This document shows, piece after piece, positions 42,169 to 50,635 of a DNA stretch of 64,000 nucleotides. The stretch lies in contig CAUZEA010000001.1 of the NCBI GenBank assembly GCA_963578605.1, positions 62,001-126,000 on the forward strand, in the 5' to 3' direction. A program made the translations under genes and the position numbers. The notes under the pieces are model-generated. The model had not been told where the DNA came from. It searched no databases and saw only the letters and a program-made list of their open reading frames with translations. Position 1 is the stretch's first letter, and every line of letters starts with the position of its first letter. Source of the DNA: JAKVCB01 sp963578605. Its GTDB lineage: Bacteria; Planctomycetota; Planctomycetia; Pirellulales; Lacipirellulaceae.

Positions 42169-44223
42169 TCAAGCATGGTCCAGTGAACTGTCGGCTGGGG
42201 AACCCTCCTCAATCACGCAGTTGGGAAGCGATTCCAGGAACAAGCGGCCATACGCTTTGCTGCAAATGCGAGGATCGAGGCAGACGACCGTCCCAAAGTC
42301 GTTTTGGGTGCGGATAAGCCGGCCAAAACCTTGTTTGAACTTGATCACCGCCTCGGGGAGTTGATAGTCGCGGAATGGATTTCCCCCGGCTACCCGAATC
42401 GCTTCGAGCCTGGCCTCGAGTAATGGCTGGTCCGGAACGCTAAAGGGAAGTTTGGCAATGATCACGGTCTGCAGGGCGTCACCCGGCACGTCGACCCCAT
42501 GCCAGAAGCTGTCGGTTCCCAACAACACAGCCCGCGGGTTCTGTCGAAACTCGTTGATCATTTGCGTACGTGGCATCCCATCGGCCTGGCTGAGCAGGCG
42601 CAAGTTCCACGATGTCAGCCAGGGGGCGAGTGCCGAACCGAATCGTCTCATCATCTCGTAACTGGTTAGAAGTACAAAGGTGTGGCCATCCGTTTTGGCA
42701 ACAAAATGTTGAATCTGCTCTACGCACTGGCTCTCGTACGCTTCACGTTCACTCGTCGGATCTGGCATCTGGGGCAAGGTGATAAACTTTGCCTGCTCTT
42801 GGTAATTGAAAGGACTACCCAATTGAATCGATTCACACTGTGTTAATCCGATCCGCGATTTAAAGAACTCAAAGGATTGTTCCCGGCCAACGCCGAGAGT
42901 TGCGCTGGTCATAATCACGGTGGGGACTTTGTTGAAGAGGTGTTCTCGAAGAGCCGGCCCAACGTCAATTGGAGCGGCTGCGAGAGTGATTCGGGGGCGA
43001 CCTCCGCGTCCTAAAAAAGCTTCCAGCCAGTAAACAGCATCTGCCTGCTTCTGAGACCGCCAGACTTCAATCTCGCCGGCCAGCACCATCAACCGGTCAT
43101 GGGCAGCGATGAAGTCGTGGCGCTCCGACTCAATATGAATTCGCTGGCCGGCTGACTTAACACCGTGGGCAACCCTCTGCAGTGCGGTGGTCAGTTTGTT
43201 GGCGACGATTCCCCCTTCGATCACCCGACCATTGGATGGGGCGTAGCGATCTTTCCACTGCCAAAGGTCGCCAAAAAACTCATCGGCGTGCAAGCGACAA
43301 CCATCAACTTCTCGTGCCAGCTCGCGCAACTCGTGATGGATCAGCAAACCTTTTTGGGTGCGATCGTTGTAGAGCTTGTTCAGCGTGTAGTCGACTTGTC
43401 CGCTTGTGACGCGAATTCCCAGGTGATTTCCTGCCACCGACTCGATGGTATGGGCTTCATCGAGAACCACCACGTCGTAATCGGGCAAGATGCTTACCCC
43501 TGAGCGGCGGAGGGCAAGGTCGCTAAACAAGAGCGCATGATTGACAACCAGGATCTGCGCGTTCTGGACACGCCGCCGGGCTTTGAAATAAAAGCACTTG
43601 CTATAAGTTGGGCAACGCCTCCCCAGGCAATTCCCACTATCGCTGGCAACTTCGTCCCACACCGACCCGAGCGGCTGGTGGTCGAGGTCGCTGAGGGAAC
43701 CATCGACGGTACCCTTAGACCAGCTCGCAAGCTCGCGCAACTGGGTGAACTCTTCATCGACCGAAAACATGCTGTCGGCACGTGCCAGCGCTGCCTGCAA
43801 TCGTCGCAAGCTCAAATAGTTCCTTCGTCCTTTCACCAACACGGCGGTGAATTCACGGGGGATGACGGCATTCAAAAGCGGCAAATCATTGCCCATCAGC
43901 TGCTCTTGAAGACTGATCGTTTGTGTCGAAACGACGATCCGCGTCGGCGTTGATTGCCGATTCTCGTTTTCAGCGGTGGCCCGCTGTTCAGCGGTCAGGG
44001 CCGGCTGGGTGGCCGCGAGGATCGCCGGTACGAGATACGCGAAGCTTTTGCCAATCCCTGTACCCGCTTCGGCAACAAGATGATGCTGGTTCTCAATGGC
44101 TTTGGCCACGGCATCCCCCATGGTCAACTGCTCAACACGGTGCTCGTAGTTTGCGAGCCGGGCCGCGATACGACCGGTCGGGCCGAGAATTTCGGCAACT
44201 GTGAGAGGGACAGATGGGGTCAC
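42169..44223 (-). CDS. dinG: DinG-family ATP-dependent DNA helicase
   Basis: A superfamily 2 helicase of the DinG/XPD type, which unwinds DNA 5' to 3' and has an iron-sulphur cluster. Visible motifs are Walker A AGTGIGKSFAYLVPA, the I-a region VVSTQTISLQEQL, the Cys-rich cluster NCLGRRCPTYSKCFYFKARR, DEAH in VVLDEAHTIESVAG, and C-terminal motifs LLGTDSFWHGVDVPGDAL and FKQGFGRLIRTQNDFG. Length 684 aa is normal. The start is GTG 44223, which overlaps the thiG stop by four bases (GTGA), so translation is probably coupled. The role in recombination and repair is from family knowledge. Confidence 0.93.
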   Translation of the reverse strand: MTPSVPLTVAEILGPTGRIAARLANYEHRVEQLTMGDAVAKAIENQHHLVAEAGTGIGKSFAYLVPAILAATQPALTAEQRATAENENRQSTPTRIVVSTQTISLQEQLMGNDLPLLNAVIPREFTAVLVKGRRNYLSLRRLQAALARADSMFSVDEEFTQLRELASWSKGTVDGSLSDLDHQPLGSVWDEVASDSGNCLGRRCPTYSKCFYFKARRRVQNAQILVVNHALLFSDLALRRSGVSILPDYDVVVLDEAHTIESVAGNHLGIRVTSGQVDYTLNKLYNDRTQKGLLIHHELRELAREVDGCRLHADEFFGDLWQWKDRYAPSNGRVIEGGIVANKLTTALQRVAHGVKSAGQRIHIESERHDFIAAHDRLMVLAGEIEVWRSQKQADAVYWLEAFLGRGGRPRITLAAAPIDVGPALREHLFNKVPTVIMTSATLGVGREQSFEFFKSRIGLTQCESIQLGSPFNYQEQAKFITLPQMPDPTSEREAYESQCVEQIQHFVAKTDGHTFVLLTSYEMMRRFGSALAPWLTSWNLRLLSQADGMPRTQMINEFRQNPRAVLLGTDSFWHGVDVPGDALQTVIIAKLPFSVPDQPLLEARLEAIRVAGGNPFRDYQLPEAVIKFKQGFGRLIRTQNDFGTVVCLDPRICSKAYGRLFLESLPNCVIEEGSPADSSLDHA

Positions 44224-45080
44224 CGCGGTTTGAGTGAAATAACACCCTCGTCAGGGCTGCTGGCTGTGGCATAGAGTTTTTTCGGTATCCGCTCGGCGAG
44301 GTATGCCAGGCGACCCGCGTCACAGGCGAGGCGCATCGCCCGGGCCATCGATACGGGAACTCCCGCGTGAGCAATGCCGGTATTCAAGAGTACGCCATCC
44401 ACACCCAGTTCCATGGCCACCGTGACGTCGCTCGCAGTCCCCACACCGGCGTCGACAATGACCGGATAGTCGGGATCATTTTCCTTCAGGTACTCCAGGC
44501 AAATGCGGATGTTATTCGGATTCAACACGCCCTGCCCCGACCCGATCGGACTGCCAGCCGGCATCACGCTGGTGGCTCCCGCTTCTTTCAGGTGGCGGGC
44601 GATCACGGGATCGTCGGTTGAATAGCAGAGAACCTGGAATCCTTCGGCAACCAGCTGTTCGGTCGCTCGAAGGGTTGCTACCGGGTCGGGAAGCAGGGTG
44701 CGGGTATCGGCCAACACCTCCAATTTCACCCAGTCGGCTCCCGAGTTCTCCAACCCGAGTAGAATCTCGCGTCCCAAGCGGGCAACACGGACCGCATCTT
44801 CCGCTGAAAAACAGCCTGCCGTGTTCGGCAGGAGCGTGTACCGACTGGTATCGATCGCATCGATAAGGTTCTTCCCGTCGGCATCGATCAACCTGTCGCG
44901 CCGGACCGCAACGGTAATGCAATCGGTACCCGAGGTGTCCAACGCCTCGCCCATTAGTTCATAGCTGGCATACTTGCCCGTACCGACAATCAACCGGCTT
45001 TGCAGGGTATGTGTCCCCAATTGAAGTGGATCGTCGACAGTCGTGAACGGCTGAGCTAGTCGAGTTATTTCTGGTTCCAT
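44220..45080 (-). CDS. thiG: Thiazole synthase
   Basis: ThiG condenses deoxyxylulose phosphate, dehydroglycine and the thiocarboxylate of ThiS to make the thiazole of thiamine. The TIM-barrel signatures are clear: SRLIVGTGKYASYELM, LPNTAGCFSAEDAVRVARLG, WVKLEVLADTRTLLPD, VMPAGSPIGSGQGVLN and DAGVGTASDVTVAMELGVDG. The active-site Lys is in VKLEV. ATG 45080 (MEPEITRL) is preferred to the longer frame from 45146. thiS lies 89 bases upstream and dinG overlaps downstream. No TPP riboswitch was seen upstream. Confidence 0.95.
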   Translation of the reverse strand: MEPEITRLAQPFTTVDDPLQLGTHTLQSRLIVGTGKYASYELMGEALDTSGTDCITVAVRRDRLIDADGKNLIDAIDTSRYTLLPNTAGCFSAEDAVRVARLGREILLGLENSGADWVKLEVLADTRTLLPDPVATLRATEQLVAEGFQVLCYSTDDPVIARHLKEAGATSVMPAGSPIGSGQGVLNPNNIRICLEYLKENDPDYPVIVDAGVGTASDVTVAMELGVDGVLLNTGIAHAGVPVSMARAMRLACDAGRLAYLAERIPKKLYATASSPDEGVISLKPR

Positions 45081-45169
45081 CAAATCTGCAACTCCGTTTG
45101 GTCCCTGAACGGTTGGGGCCGAGCTGGTTGAACCAACTGAGCCCACCCAAACTTTATCTTATGGCGAAG

Positions 45170-45370
45170 TTAGCCGCCACCGACTAACGTCACCACTTCC
45201 AGTGCATCGCCCGATTTCAGCTCGGTTTGAGCATGGCGTGCCCGCGGTACCAAATCGCGGTTCACTTCGACTGCCACGTGCGGAACGGCCACTGCAAGTT
45301 CCTTCAGCAGGTCGGCCACCGTTAATCCATCGGCAATTGCACGGCTTTGCCCGTTAACAGTAATCTGCAT
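45170..45370 (-). CDS. thiS: Sulfur-carrier protein ThiS
   Basis: A 66-aa ubiquitin-fold sulfur carrier for thiazole synthesis. It starts MQITVNGQSRAIADGLTVAD and ends EVVTLVGGG, with the Gly-Gly C-terminus that is adenylated and turned into a thiocarboxylate. ATG 45370 is the normal family start; the frame extends to 45406. Its partner thiG follows on the same strand. The activating enzyme ThiF and the Cys desulfurase are not in the window. Confidence 0.95.
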   Translation of the reverse strand: MQITVNGQSRAIADGLTVADLLKELAVAVPHVAVEVNRDLVPRARHAQTELKSGDALEVVTLVGGG

Positions 45371-45411
45371 CGTATCCACAGGAATGCCTTCCTTTGCTGT
45401 GGGCAACTCAC

Positions 45412-45939
45412 CTATTGTTCATCGCGAACAAAAGCGGTTCGCATCTGAATAACACCCAGGGGAACCAAAGAGCCAATCTGCGGTTTGCCGGCAGCCTGCA
45501 TGCCAGGATTCCAGGGAATCGTGTAGGCAGCCACTTTTCCAGTACTGGCTTCGGCAATGTATACGCTGCTATCGGCGAACTGGAAACCAGATCGCCCACG
45601 GGGTATTTGGGTCAAACCGGTTACCATTAAGTATCTCGACTTTCGTCCTGAGTTTTCAAAATCAGACGCGATATTGTACGTAAAACGAGAATTGAACTGT
45701 CCCGTCTTGGGATTGAGGACCGCTGCCCTAAGGTCTCCGGTCAGGAAATCGAGAAAAAAAATCGCTTCCACGCCATTTTTCACCAGCCCGGTGGCAATCG
45801 CAAACTTGTCGACGCCTTGAGTGGCGCTGGCGTGAAGTGGAATATTTGGCCACAAGCCCTGGATGTTGAGCCCGACCATCAGGCCCAACAAGAGGCCAAT
45901 TGCCAGATAAAGCGGGGCCTTGGTTTTTGACGGTATCAT
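45412..45939 (-). CDS. Membrane-anchored protein of unknown function
   Basis: About 175 aa with one N-terminal helix (APLYLAIGLLLGLMVGLNIQ). A beta-rich domain follows (FAIATGLVKNGVEAIFFLDF, FTYNIASDFENSGRKSRYLM, SSVYIAEASTGKVAAYTIPW). I do not recognise a family; the profile resembles small exported planctomycete proteins that sit near each other in this run. The stop is 42 bases before thiS. Confidence 0.7.
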   Translation of the reverse strand: MIPSKTKAPLYLAIGLLLGLMVGLNIQGLWPNIPLHASATQGVDKFAIATGLVKNGVEAIFFLDFLTGDLRAAVLNPKTGQFNSRFTYNIASDFENSGRKSRYLMVTGLTQIPRGRSGFQFADSSVYIAEASTGKVAAYTIPWNPGMQAAGKPQIGSLVPLGVIQMRTAFVRDEQ

Positions 45940-46028
45940 GGTGGTATTCTCCCGATTTCCGGTCTGGTTCCACGGGGGCTGGAAATCTGGGGCCCCAATT
46001 GTATCGTACCGGTTTCGATGGTTTGATT

Positions 46029-46472
46029 CTAGCGTCCTGGTGATTCAGCCTCAGTGGTTTCGGAACCGGCCTTTTCAGGGTCCCGATCTGTATTCTTTTT
46101 CGCAGCGGCAGCCGCTGATTGTTCCGTGGCTTTGGACCGTGCCGTCTGTTGCAGACGGCGCAAAAAGTCCATTATCGTGGGTTGGGGAATCACCTGGGTC
46201 CGGCCATAAGTATACTGGTCGGCAATCACGGTTCCTGCGCGTACCACGTCGATATTGAGTTGGCCACCAGCCCGAACTGCCTGTGGACTAGGTCTGCCAA
46301 GTGAACCAATCATCTGGGGCGGAGCCAGGGGGCTGCTCTCACCGTCAATCAGCGTGAGTTGTTCACAGACGACGTGTCGCGACCAGGTCTGGTCAAATAG
46401 TTCGTCGCGCAAAGCGACTCCCAGGGCGAGAAACAGCAGGGGATACACAATCCAGCGTTCACGCTCACTCAT
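46029..46472 (-). CDS. Small membrane-anchored protein of unknown function
   Basis: A 147-aa protein with one short N-terminal helix (WIVYPLLFLALGVALRDELF). The middle is soluble, and the C-terminus is charged and Ala-rich, ending in a disordered tail (KATEQSAAAAAKKNTDRDPE). The Trp/Tyr helix and the residues ICEQLTLIDG-like are typical of planctomycete envelope proteins; no named domain was recognised. It is in the same run as its two neighbours, which are also small and N-terminally anchored. Confidence 0.65.
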   Translation of the reverse strand: MSERERWIVYPLLFLALGVALRDELFDQTWSRHVVCEQLTLIDGESSPLAPPQMIGSLGRPSPQAVRAGGQLNIDVVRAGTVIADQYTYGRTQVIPQPTIMDFLRRLQQTARSKATEQSAAAAAKKNTDRDPEKAGSETTEAESPGR

Positions 46473-46585
46473 GGAACGTTCCTTTCGGGAAAGCCAGGAT
46501 GGCGGACAGACGAAAAAGAGACTTGTGGTTTTGGAAGCTTCGATGGTGGGGGCGTTGGTAACTCCGACTCGTCGACTTCAACCCG

Positions 46586-47035
46586 TCAGGACCGTCGACG
46601 TACAAACAAAAGTGACCCGAACCTTGGATCGGCTCCCTCCTCGATAAGTGTAAACTGATGGCCGTCTGCGGAAAGAGCAACAGCGAAGTTGCGGACTTCC
46701 AGCGGCATCGATCGATCTTCCGGACGTTCGGCCACCAATTGCAGGCGGAGTTGCCTACCATTGGCATTCAAGACCTTCCAGGTGCCACGTAGACGTTCCT
46801 GTTGGTCTCCTCGCCACATCTCAACACTTTGGTCTCCTCGCAAATCGAGCGTCAGTTGGAAATCCAGTCTTTGCAGATCTGTCGGCTCCAGATCGTTGTC
46901 CGACGAGGCGCCGGTGGGACGACCTTCCCAAGTCCCGACCAATTGCCGAGATACCGCCGTATGACAGCCAACAATGCCCAGCAATCCGACCAACAAGAGC
47001 CTCTCGACCCGTATGCTCCGCTCAATCACAAACAA
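46586..47035 (-). CDS. Small lipoprotein of unknown function
   Basis: The N-terminus has a hydrophobic core and a lipobox-like LLGIVGC followed by HTAV. The body is beta-rich and resembles a lipocalin-like or META-type small barrel: LVGTWEGRPTGAS, LTLDLRGDQSVEMWRGDQQE and LRGTWKVLNANGRQLRLQLV. The repeated GTW phrases support a barrel of about 110 aa. No catalytic residues are visible. It is the first gene of the minus-strand run that leads to thiS and thiG. Confidence 0.72.
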   Translation of the reverse strand: MFVIERSIRVERLLLVGLLGIVGCHTAVSRQLVGTWEGRPTGASSDNDLEPTDLQRLDFQLTLDLRGDQSVEMWRGDQQERLRGTWKVLNANGRQLRLQLVAERPEDRSMPLEVRNFAVALSADGHQFTLIEEGADPRFGSLLFVRRRS

Positions 47036-47221
47036 TCTCGGTCTCCGATGGACAGATAAGCCGTCGTGGTTTGGAAGGAGAATCCGAACGTCGGTCTCAT
47101 TGTAAGCATCCGGCAGTCAGTCGACCAAGAGAAAGAGGTTGCGACGAGTCTCAACGAAAGCCTGAGGCGAGAAACAAAAAGCCACCCGCTGACAACCAGG
47201 GGTCAACGGGTGGCCACGAAG

Positions 47222-47295
47222 GGTGGCTGATGGGGCTTGAACCCACGACCTCCGGAACCACAATCCGGCGCTCTAGCCAACTGAGCTACAGCCAC
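47222..47295 (-). tRNA. tRNA-His (GTG)
   Basis: On the minus strand the cloverleaf is complete: acceptor GTGGCTG/CAGCCAC, D arm with AGCTCAGTTGGCTAGAGC, anticodon stem CCGGA/TCCGG with loop TTGTGGT (anticodon GTG), and T arm with GGTTCAAGC. G at position -1 (47296) can pair with C73, the known identity feature of tRNA-His. The genomic 3' end reads CCT, not CCA, so CCA is added after transcription. Confidence 0.96.
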
Positions 47296-47358
47296 CACCG
47301 CAGAAGAACGCATCAAACTCGGTATCTTGACTGGGACTTTCGTGCCTCGGGCACTCCA

Positions 47359-47481
47359 TCACCGGGTACGCGATCGCCAGGCCAGCGCTAACAACGCCGC
47401 TCCGGAAACCAATCCCACTGCGAATGTCAGCAAAAACTCTGGCATTTCAAAATGCGTGATGTGGGCGATCAATTCTGTCAT
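47359..47481 (-). CDS. 40-aa single-pass membrane microprotein
   Basis: This short frame reads MTELIAHITHFEMPEFLLTF and then a hydrophobic helix (AVGLVSGAALLALAW) ending in RSRTR. The pattern of a short amphipathic start, one membrane helix and a positive tail favours a real membrane microprotein. A GGAG box lies about 11 bases upstream of the ATG. It lies just 3' of nothing recognisable and 60 bases upstream of tRNA-His on the same strand. No known family was recognised. Confidence 0.5.
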   Translation of the reverse strand: MTELIAHITHFEMPEFLLTFAVGLVSGAALLALAWRSRTR

Positions 47482-47863
47482 TGCTTGGTCATCTCCGTCG
47501 GTTCTGATCAGTATCAGATCTGTATCGGAACCAGTTCATAGCTCAAGGGTTCAAATTCGCGGGGGAAATCAAACCTGGCCCAATGATCTTTCGACACGCC
47601 AGTCTCCCAACGAAACTGCTTTGAGGGTCCCTCCTACCATACAGATCGACCCGAGTGGCAGCAACCGGTCAAGAATTCGTTGCCAGCTGCATGGTAAGCT
47701 TATTGGATAAATTGGTGTCCCCTTGCTCATCTCAGAGCCCCACCGCAAAGAGCCTTTGACCGACCCAAAAAATCACCGCTTCCGCAGGAAACAAAAGAAA
47801 ACCGGACCACTGCGTGGTGCGAAAATTCGGCCAACTAGCCGGTTTCCGGGAATTCCAGGGCGG
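47482..47863. other. Intergenic region, no gene seen
   Basis: About 380 bases between the DUF1570 gene and the 40-aa frame. Low-complexity patches around 47760-47830 give no supported frame. The likely promoter for tRNA-His lies in this area. Confidence 0.4.
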
Positions 47864-49306
47864 TTACCGGCCTGTGCTCTGAAGAAACTCAAGATATTGG
47901 CGATCGAGTTCGGTAGAGGACTGTCCCGTGGCTTCGGCAAGTGATGCCGAGCTATCGCGACCGGCATAGACGTCGAGAAGATATTGAACAAACGGCTCAC
48001 GATAGGCTCCCTCCCTGGCATGCATCAGAAAGGTGGCCAATCCGGCCGACTGGCTGTAGAGCTGACGAATATCAGGGTTTCGCTGCAGGTCAAGCTTGCC
48101 GAAACGGGTGAAATCGGCCAGGGGAAGATAAACCTGGTCGCTCACCGCTCGCTTTGCAGCTGCTGGCAACCTTCCGGCCGAGGCCGTTCCAATCGTGTAA
48201 TAAGGGTGCCCTGCAGAATCGACGTGCTCCACGAGCGACTCAAAATAAGTGGCGACCCCTTCGATGACCCAAAAGTTAGCTATCTGACCAACGTGCCGGA
48301 CAGCCTTGCGGGACTCGTGAAAGAGTTGATGAACCGCCTCGTGATAGAGGGTCGCCAGGGCATGGTCCGGTAGCGTTTGCAAGCGGTTGGACTGCCCTCC
48401 GGGGGCCTGGGATGAACCGTTATTTTGCCCGGCATAGAAATGCGCCTCGCCGAGGGTATCGAAATAGATTCCCACTGTCTTTCCAATCTGCGGCTGCCGC
48501 TGACGAAGCGCTTCGACATATTGCTGATGATCACGATGGTAAACCACGTGAAACGGCTTGCTCCGCTGGGGCGGGTTGCGCTCACCTGCAAACAGCTGGC
48601 GAACTTCGCGCTTGCTGAGGTCGAAGGCCGCAAACAATTGCCGCCACACCTGGTAGAGCCCTTCCAGGTGGGTGGCCAATTTGGCTCCCGCTTCCAGGCT
48701 GTGATTGGTGGTCACCAAGAAATGATCCGTGCGGATTCGCCAGCCCGTTTCGATTGTCTGGTGCCGACGGGCATCGACTTCGGCGGTGACCCATTGGTTG
48801 CCCACCCGCCGTTCGCCACGTTCATAGCGGAAGAGGTCGTGCACACCAATCCAGCCAAATTGCGGATGCCAGGCCTTTTTGCGATCAGCCATTTTACGGG
48901 CCAACGGGGTCAGCCACTGACCGGCGTGTTGCTGGTAACCCAGGATTCGACGGGCGGCCGCGTGATTCGGGTCGCAGCGAACCACTTCGGTGGCCCACTG
49001 CAGGGCAACCGATGCATGGCCCGATTCCGCGGCACGCTGGGCAAGTGCAAACAGTTCGGTTGCATAGCGGCGTTCCGCCGATGACACCTCGCCCGTTCTC
49101 CCGGGGACCGGGCAGTACTGGTTCGCGGCCACGAACAAAAGTTCGCCATGCGCAGGATCTGCCGGTCGTCCGGTCTGAGCGGCATACCGGGCTACCAGGT
49201 TGCGATGTGCTTGTTGAAGTTCGCCAGCGGCTTCCCGTGCCCGACTGGAGCTCGTCAGCAAGCAACCCGCCAGGAGAATCAAGGCTAAATAGCGCAATGG
49301 GAGCAT
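47864..49306 (-). CDS. DUF1570-type secreted putative metallopeptidase
   Basis: A signal sequence with an LLAGC site (ILLAGCLLTSSSRA) may make this a lipoprotein. Residues of about 30-180 form helical, TPR-like pairs (ELFALAQRAAESGHASVALQ). The C-terminal part has the zincin motif LYHEAVHQLFHESR, in HExxH form, and the downstream WVIEGVATYFESLVEH that supplies a third ligand in gluzincins. This combination is typical of the planctomycete DUF1570 group. Peptidase activity is inferred from motifs. The gene starts 140 bases from the isomerase stop, on the same strand. Confidence 0.8.
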   Translation of the reverse strand: MLPLRYLALILLAGCLLTSSSRAREAAGELQQAHRNLVARYAAQTGRPADPAHGELLFVAANQYCPVPGRTGEVSSAERRYATELFALAQRAAESGHASVALQWATEVVRCDPNHAAARRILGYQQHAGQWLTPLARKMADRKKAWHPQFGWIGVHDLFRYERGERRVGNQWVTAEVDARRHQTIETGWRIRTDHFLVTTNHSLEAGAKLATHLEGLYQVWRQLFAAFDLSKREVRQLFAGERNPPQRSKPFHVVYHRDHQQYVEALRQRQPQIGKTVGIYFDTLGEAHFYAGQNNGSSQAPGGQSNRLQTLPDHALATLYHEAVHQLFHESRKAVRHVGQIANFWVIEGVATYFESLVEHVDSAGHPYYTIGTASAGRLPAAAKRAVSDQVYLPLADFTRFGKLDLQRNPDIRQLYSQSAGLATFLMHAREGAYREPFVQYLLDVYAGRDSSASLAEATGQSSTELDRQYLEFLQSTGR

Positions 49307-49446
49307 ACGTGAAGTTCTGGGAGAATGGCGGTCCTCTGCGGGGGACCCGCGGATACCTCTATTCTACCATCTGTACGAAGATTGAAACGGTATCTGCACG
49401 GAGAATGAAACTGGACCGGAGCAGGATCCCTGTTTCGCCTGACGGA

Positions 49447-50445
49447 TCAGTGTGCGGCAAACGCGGCATCGAAGATCAACTGACTTGGCTGAAAGTCAAT
49501 TCGCTTGACAAATTCGCAAGCCTCGCGGAGCCCATGCTCACGATCCATGCCGTTATCTTCCCACTCGACACTCAAGGGACCATCGTACCCCACCACGTTG
49601 AGAGCTCTCACGATTTCTTCGAAGTTCACACTGCCACGACCGGGTGAACGGAAATCCCAGCCACGGAGCGGGTGCCCAAAATTAAAGTGACTGGTGAGAA
49701 TCCCTGTTTTTCCATCGAGGGTAACGATCGAATCCTTGACATGCACATGATACATTCGATCAGGAAATTCGCGAATGAACTGAACCGGATCCACTCCCTG
49801 CCAGTTAAGGTGGCTGGGATCGAAATTGAATCCAAACTCTTCCCGGTTATCGAGGACGTCGAGGGCCCGACGAGCGCTATACAAGTCGAAAGCGATTTCG
49901 GTCGGGTGAACTTCCAGGGCAAACCGTACGCCACATTCTCCGAAGACATCGAGAATCGGATTCCAGCGATTGGCGAAGTCTTGAAAACCTTCATCGATCC
50001 TGTCCTCGGACACCGGTGGAAACCCGTAAACCAAATGCCAGATCGACGAACCTGTGAAACCGTTCACAATACCTACGCCGAATTTTTGTGCGGCGCGGGC
50101 CGCATTCTTCATTTCCTCGGCAGCTCGCTGACGCACCCCCTCCGGATCACCATCACCCCAAATGTAATCGGGTAGAATATCACGGTGGTGACCCTCGACA
50201 CGGTCGCAAACGCATTGTCCGACGAGATGATTGCTGATCGAGTGGCATTGCAAATCAAACCGATCCAACAGGTCACGTTTGGAATCGGTGTAGTCGGGTT
50301 CGGCCAGCGCTCGATCGACTTCAAAATGGTCACCCCAGCAGGCGAGTTCCAGGCCCTGGTAGCCCGCATCGCTTGCCAAACGCGCAAGGTCTTCGAGAGG
50401 CAAATCTGCAAATTGTCCAGTAAAGAGGGTAACAGGTCGCGCCAT
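49447..50445 (-). CDS. Sugar phosphate isomerase/epimerase (xylose isomerase-like TIM barrel)
   Basis: A 332-aa AP-endonuclease-2/xylose-isomerase-like TIM barrel. Metal-ligand phrases are in place: FALEVHPTEIAFD (Glu), FNFDPSHLNWQGVDP (Asp, His), YHVHVKDS (His) and LSVEWEDNG (Glu). AAGGAG lies 8 bases before ATG 50445, which decides the start. The family isomerises or epimerises sugars or inositols; the substrate is not predictable here. No sugar dehydrogenase or transporter is beside it. Confidence 0.88.
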   Translation of the reverse strand: MARPVTLFTGQFADLPLEDLARLASDAGYQGLELACWGDHFEVDRALAEPDYTDSKRDLLDRFDLQCHSISNHLVGQCVCDRVEGHHRDILPDYIWGDGDPEGVRQRAAEEMKNAARAAQKFGVGIVNGFTGSSIWHLVYGFPPVSEDRIDEGFQDFANRWNPILDVFGECGVRFALEVHPTEIAFDLYSARRALDVLDNREEFGFNFDPSHLNWQGVDPVQFIREFPDRMYHVHVKDSIVTLDGKTGILTSHFNFGHPLRGWDFRSPGRGSVNFEEIVRALNVVGYDGPLSVEWEDNGMDREHGLREACEFVKRIDFQPSQLIFDAAFAAH

Positions 50446-50620
50446 TGGAAAGACTCCTTGTAATGATGGCAATTTTTCTTGGAAAAGATGGGGCTCAATG
50501 CATCTGCCAGCAGTCTGGGTACAGCCGTCCGCTGGAAACCAACGAGCCGATAACCAGCCGAACTCAACTCCTCATCCGAGTTGTACGCCTGTCAATGACG
50601 CTCATCCCCTACTTTGGGCA

Positions 50621-50629
50621 TGCTATACT
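50621..50629 (+). promoter_or_regulatory. Extended -10 promoter for the gene at 50636
   Basis: TGCTATACT combines the TGn extension with a near-consensus TATACT box. A -35 box is not obvious, which fits extended -10 promoters. Confidence 0.45.
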
Positions 50630-50635
50630 TTTGAA

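Noticed and set aside
45080..45170. TPP riboswitch between thiS and thiG, or before thiS
   Set aside because: The conserved TPP-binding core sequences are not present in the short spacers or upstream.
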